From assembly GCF_937128415.1 (NCBI RefSeq), contig NZ_CAKZMJ010000044.1, positions 1 through 8,690 on the forward strand: a stretch of DNA of 8,690 bases. The letters run 5' to 3'. The notes under the pieces are model-generated. The model was not told the origin of the DNA. It worked only from the letters and a program-made list of their open reading frames with translations, and made no database searches. Shown here piece after piece: positions 1 through 8,690 of this stretch. The translations under genes were made by a program, and so were the position numbers. Positions within the stretch are counted from its first letter, which is position 1. Every line of letters starts with the position of its first letter. Source of the DNA: an uncultured Caldilinea sp. (GTDB taxonomy: Bacteria; Chloroflexota; Anaerolineae; Caldilineales; Caldilineaceae).

Positions 1-15
1 TGTTTGCCGTTTCAT
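1..15 (-). CDS. Start of a B12-riboswitch-controlled gene (5' end only)
   Basis: Only five codons (MKRQT) lie in the window; the gene continues past its left edge. The ATG at 15 is preceded on the minus strand by GAGGAG (positions 25-20) with a 4-base spacer, and by further purines, which is a good ribosome binding site. It begins about 97 bases downstream of the terminator of the cobalamin riboswitch. Genes in this position usually encode B12 uptake (BtuB/BtuF/BtuCD types), cobalamin biosynthesis, or B12-independent isozymes, but five residues cannot identify the product. Confidence 0.5.
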
Positions 16-113
16 CCTTCTCCTCACGCTTTCTTTTGCCGTTGTTCCACATACGAATCAGCGCCGCCCTTCCCAACGATAAACGGACAGGTGCGGCGCC
101 AGGCAATGTTTTG

Positions 114-154
<41 letters not shown>

Positions 155-202
155 TAAAGCTGATCGACGGCGCACCCCACTCCACGAGGGTTGACACGTC
201 CA

Positions 203-322
<120 letters not shown>

Positions 323-344
323 GCAATTATTCAATTGGTTATCC

Positions 345-374
345 AGTATATGTCGGCCGCGCAGCGCTTGTCAA
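345..374 (-). promoter_or_regulatory. Sigma-70-type promoter for the riboswitch transcript
   Basis: On the minus strand TTGACA (374-369, a perfect -35) is followed after 18 bases by TATACT (350-345, five of six matching the -10 consensus). Transcription would begin near 338, about 16 bases before the aptamer's first helix, which fits a riboswitch leader. The promoter begins only about 20 bases past the stop codon of the Fur-family gene. No terminator is visible between them, so transcripts from the regulator gene could also run into the riboswitch. Confidence 0.75.
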
Positions 375-394
375 TCTTGCGAGACCGTCTCCAA

Positions 395-826
<432 letters not shown>

Positions 827-827
827 G

Positions 828-862
828 AATCCATCATATCATGGATTGCGGAAGTTCGTCTA
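828..862 (-). promoter_or_regulatory. Candidate promoter and operator of the Fur-family gene
   Basis: On the minus strand TAGACG (862-857, four of six -35 matches) is followed after 18 bases by TATGAT (838-833, five of six -10 matches). Transcription would start at or within a base or two of the ATG at 826, giving a leaderless transcript, which agrees with the missing ribosome binding site. An inverted repeat AATCCAT (828-834) / ATGGATT (841-847) with a 6-base centre overlaps the -10 element, a suitable place for autorepression. It does not match the classical Fur box, so the binding protein is a guess. Confidence 0.45.
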
Positions 863-871
863 AAAAATTTC

Positions 872-883
872 AATTGCGCAATT
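872..883. promoter_or_regulatory. 12-bp palindrome in the divergent intergenic region
   Basis: AATTGCGCAATT is a perfect palindrome inside an AT-rich patch, 65 bases upstream of the transporter start at 949. It could be an operator or part of the transporter promoter. No convincing -35/-10 pair with normal spacing was found for the operon here, and no regulator family is identified by this motif. Confidence 0.3.
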
Positions 884-948
884 TTTCATTCTTTGGTAGG
901 GTGTAAGCGAGCAACCAGGATCAATTCCGCATAGAAAGGAGCAACCCC

Positions 949-2628
<1,680 letters not shown>

Positions 2629-2634
2629 GATGGC

Positions 2635-2674
2635 CGTCACGAATTCTGACGTCATTCCAGGGGGGCTTTCCTGG
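2635..2674 (+). other. Two small hairpins between binding-protein and permease genes
   Basis: The 90-base gap after the binding-protein gene can fold as CGTCA/TGACG (2635-2639 with 2647-2651) and CCAGG/CCTGG (2657-2661 with 2670-2674). Neither is followed by a T-run, so they are not intrinsic terminators. Intercistronic hairpins at this position often stabilise the more abundant binding-protein message, but these stems are only five pairs each and may be chance. Confidence 0.25.
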
Positions 2675-2718
2675 TGACCATCTTTTCGTGAGGCAAGTTT
2701 TCGTAGGACAAGACGCGC

Positions 2719-4017
<1,299 letters not shown>

Positions 4018-4023
4018 CCGAGC

Positions 4024-4029
4024 AGGAGG
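4024..4029 (+). promoter_or_regulatory. Strong Shine-Dalgarno site that selects a TTG start
   Basis: AGGAGG lies 6 bases before a TTG at 4036. An in-frame ATG exists at 4063, but it has no comparable site, so the TTG is the better start of the second permease gene and adds nine residues. Confidence 0.7.
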
Positions 4030-4035
4030 CGCCTT

Positions 4036-4961
<926 letters not shown>

Positions 4962-4988
4962 GTAAACATGAGGTGGGCAGAGCTGCAA

Positions 4989-5020
4989 CGCAAAGACGTC
5001 AAGGCGCAAGATGCGAAGAA
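4989..5020 (+). repeat. Degenerate 8-base tandem repeat
   Basis: Four diverged units, CGCAAAGA, CGTCAAGG, CGCAAGAT and GCGAAGAA, lie in a row in the region after the permease genes. This resembles the decayed GACGCAAAG-type simple repeats seen in intergenic DNA of many bacteria. The rest of 4962-5067 holds no gene, terminator or promoter that I can support. Confidence 0.4.
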
Positions 5021-5067
5021 GAGCCCAGCGCGCCTTGGAAGCTTGACGGCGTTTTCATAGGAGCGAC

Positions 5068-6064
5068 GGCGCTTTCTCCCCCTCTCCCAGCCTTGGGAGA
5101 GGGGGTTGGGGGGTGAGGGCCTTTGCTCCGGCTCCTGGGTGCGCCTGGGATGTGCGGCTGCGAGCCGCACCTACGATGAATCCAGAGATCCAGGGCTGTT
5201 ACGGCGCTTTCTCCCCCTCTCCCAGCCTTGGGAGAGGGGGTTGGGGGGTGAGGGTCTTTGCTCCGGCTCCTGGGTGCGCCTGGAATGTGCGGCTGCGAGC
5301 CGCACCTACGATGAATCCAGAGATCCGGGGCTGTTACGGCGCTTTCTCCCCCTCTCCCAGCCTTGGGAGAGGGGGTTGGGGGTGAGGGCCTTTGCTCCGG
5401 CTCCTGGGTGCGCCTGGAATGTGCGGCTGCGAGCCGCACCTACGATGAATCCAGAGATCCAGGGCTGTTACGGCGCTTTCTCCCCCTCTCCCAGCCTTGG
5501 GAGAGGGGGTTGGGGGGTGAGGGTCTTTGCTCCGGCTCCTGGGTGCGCCTGGAATGTGCGGCTGCGAGCCGCACCTACGATGAATCCAGAGATCCGGGGC
5601 TGTTACGGCGCTTTCTCCCCCTCTCCCAGCATTGGGAGAGGGGGTTGGGGGTGAGGGCCTTTGCTCCGGCTCCTGGGTGCGCCTGGAATGTGCGGCTGAG
5701 AGCCGCACCTACGATGAATCCAGAGATCCGGGGCTGTTACGGCGCTTTCTCCCCCTCTCCCAGCCTTGGGAGAGAGGGCCGGGGGGTGAGGGCCTTTGCT
5801 CCGGCTCCTGGGTGCGCCTGGAATGTGCGGCTGCGAGCCGCACATACGATGAATCCAGAGAGTTTGGGGCTGCGACGGCGCTTTCTCCCCCTCTCCCAGC
5901 ATTGGGAGAGGGGGTTGGGGGTGAGGACCTTTGCTCCGGCTCCTGGGTGCGCCTGGGGTGTGCGGCTGGGAGCCGCACCTACGATGAATCCAGAGATCCG
6001 GGGCTGTTACGGCGCTTTCTCCCCCTCTCCCAGCACTGGGAGAGGGGGCCGGGGGGTGAGGGCC
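5068..6064 (+). repeat. Left repeat array: eight copies of a two-hairpin element, period about 135 bases
   Basis: Copies begin with GGCGCTTTCTCCCC at 5068, 5203, 5338, 5472, 5607, 5741, 5877 and 6011, at spacings of 134-136. Each unit has part A (about 54 bases), with a 12-bp stem CCCCCTCTCCCA/TGGGAGAGGGGG followed by a G-rich stretch ending GGTGAGGGCC. Part B (about 81 bases) has an 8-bp stem GTGCGGCT/AGCCGCAC with a 3-base loop (first copy 5152-5170). The array begins and ends with part A, so the layout is A-(B-A)x7. Units 1-2 (5068-5337) and 3-4 (5338-5606) are a near-perfect duplication; units 2 and 4 look identical. No T-runs follow the stems. Because 135 is a multiple of three, long open frames run through it, but they simply translate the repeat and are not genes. 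Function is unknown. Confidence 0.95.
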
Positions 6065-6075
6065 TACCGCCTATA

Positions 6076-6102
6076 TTGATTGTCGGATTGTTTTGTTATA
6101 AA
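6076..6102 (+). promoter_or_regulatory. Candidate promoter of the ATPase gene
   Basis: An AT-rich island directly after the repeat array contains TTGATT (6076-6081, four of six -35 matches), a 15-base spacer, and TATAAA (6097-6102, five of six -10 matches). The start would be near 6109, about 42 bases before the ATPase ATG. The spacer is shorter than the usual 16-18, which lowers confidence. A separate promoter would make sense because 1 kb of hairpins lies between this gene and the upstream operon. Confidence 0.4.
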
Positions 6103-6150
6103 GCATCAAGTCTCTGGGAGGGTTCACAGCCAACCTGGAGATCGGTGAAA

Positions 6151-8277
<2,127 letters not shown>

Positions 8278-8305
8278 GGAGTTGCCTCCAGCGCTTTTCA
8301 GGAAG

Positions 8306-8690
8306 CCGCGGCTCGTAGCCGTAGCCCCTCACCCCCCAACCTCCTCTCCCAATGCTGGGAGAGGGGGAGAAAGCGCCGTCGCAGCCCCGCATTCTCTGGA
8401 TTCATCGTAGGTGCGGCTCGCAGCCGCACACCCCAGGCGTACCCAGAAGTCAGGGACAAGGCCCTCACCCCCCACCCCCTCTCCCAAGGCTGGGAGAGGG
8501 GGAGAAAGCGCCGTCGCAGCCCCAAACTCTCTGGATTCATCGTAGGTGCGGCTCGCAGCCGCACACCCCAGGCGCACCCAGGAGCCGGAGCAAAGGCCCT
8601 CACCCCCCGGCCCTCTCTCCCAATGCTGGGAGAGGGGGAGAAAGCGCCGTCGCAGCCCCGAATTCTCTGGATTCATCGTAGGTGCGGCTC
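8306..8690 (-). repeat. Right repeat array, same family in inverted orientation, cut by the window end
   Basis: Three copies of part A lie on the minus strand (8377-8325, 8512-8460 and 8648-8595; spacing 135 and 136), each with part B sequence upstream; the last B is cut at 8690. On the side facing the ATPase gene the array ends right after GGTGAGGG, the same phase as the end of the left array, followed by a degraded B-type hairpin GCGGCT/AGCCGT (8308-8322). All three B parts end in GCTGCGAC, a variant found in only one of the left array's B parts (5869-5876); the others there end in GCTGTTAC. Between the ATPase stop at 8277 and this array there is no recognisable terminator. Confidence 0.93.

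Noticed and set aside
2630..2677. 15-codon open frame (ATG 2630 to TGA) directly after the binding-protein stop
   Set aside because: It has no ribosome binding site of its own and no conserved feature; a chance open frame cannot be excluded at this length.
5080..6050. Series of intrinsic terminators formed by the part A hairpins
   Set aside because: The stems are strong but are followed by G-rich sequence, not a T-run, so they do not fit rho-independent terminators.
5068..6064. CRISPR array
   Set aside because: The unit is about 135 bases with near-identical sequence throughout; there are no unique spacers of 30-40 bases and no cas genes.
5106..6150. Long open reading frames on both strands through the repeat array, including one continuous with the ATPase frame from 5632
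   Set aside because: The repeat period is near 135, a multiple of three, so any stop-free unit gives a long open frame. The translations only repeat the same residues in several frames, and the ATPase domain with its ribosome binding site starts at 6151.

Overview
This GC-rich window looks like a chromosomal segment from a Chloroflexota (Caldilinea/Anaerolineae-like) bacterium. That placement is an inference. It rests on the twin-arginine lipoprotein leader with an Ala/Pro linker on the solute-binding protein, the style of the peptide-transporter operon, and long intergenic arrays of palindromic repeats. No rRNA or marker gene is present to confirm it.

Left end (1-948). Three things are read leftward on the minus strand. 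First is a complete Fur-family metalloregulator gene (395-826). Second is a near-consensus promoter (345-374) driving a cobalamin riboswitch (203-322) with an intrinsic terminator (115-148). Third is the first five codons of the regulated gene (1-15), which runs off the window. The 122-base divergent region between the Fur-family gene and the transporter holds a candidate promoter for the regulator, overlapped by an inverted repeat, and a separate 12-bp palindrome.

Centre (949-4961). A dipeptide/oligopeptide/nickel-type ABC importer operon reads rightward: a lipoprotein substrate-binding protein, a DppB-like permease with an unusually large extracytoplasmic insert, and a DppC-like permease. 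The DppC-like reading frame is broken by a one-base shift in a run of five G; all family landmarks resume in the next frame.

Right (4962-8690). About 1 kb of tandem repeats (5068-6064, period about 135 bases) separates the permeases from the ATPase gene. Each repeat carries two different strong hairpins. The ATPase gene (6151-8277) encodes a tandem DppD-DppF-like fusion that would supply both nucleotide-binding domains of the importer, and it may have its own promoter (6076-6102). Directly after it the same repeat family returns in the opposite orientation (8306 to the window end), so the ATPase gene lies between inverted repeat arrays.

Together the transporter genes would make one complete importer: binding protein, two permeases and a two-domain ATPase. 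The substrate cannot be read from sequence. The neighbouring metalloregulator and B12 riboswitch make a metal or metal-chelate substrate conceivable, but nothing here proves it. The least ordinary parts are the repeat arrays: their two-hairpin design, their internal dimeric duplication, and their inverted placement around the ATPase gene.
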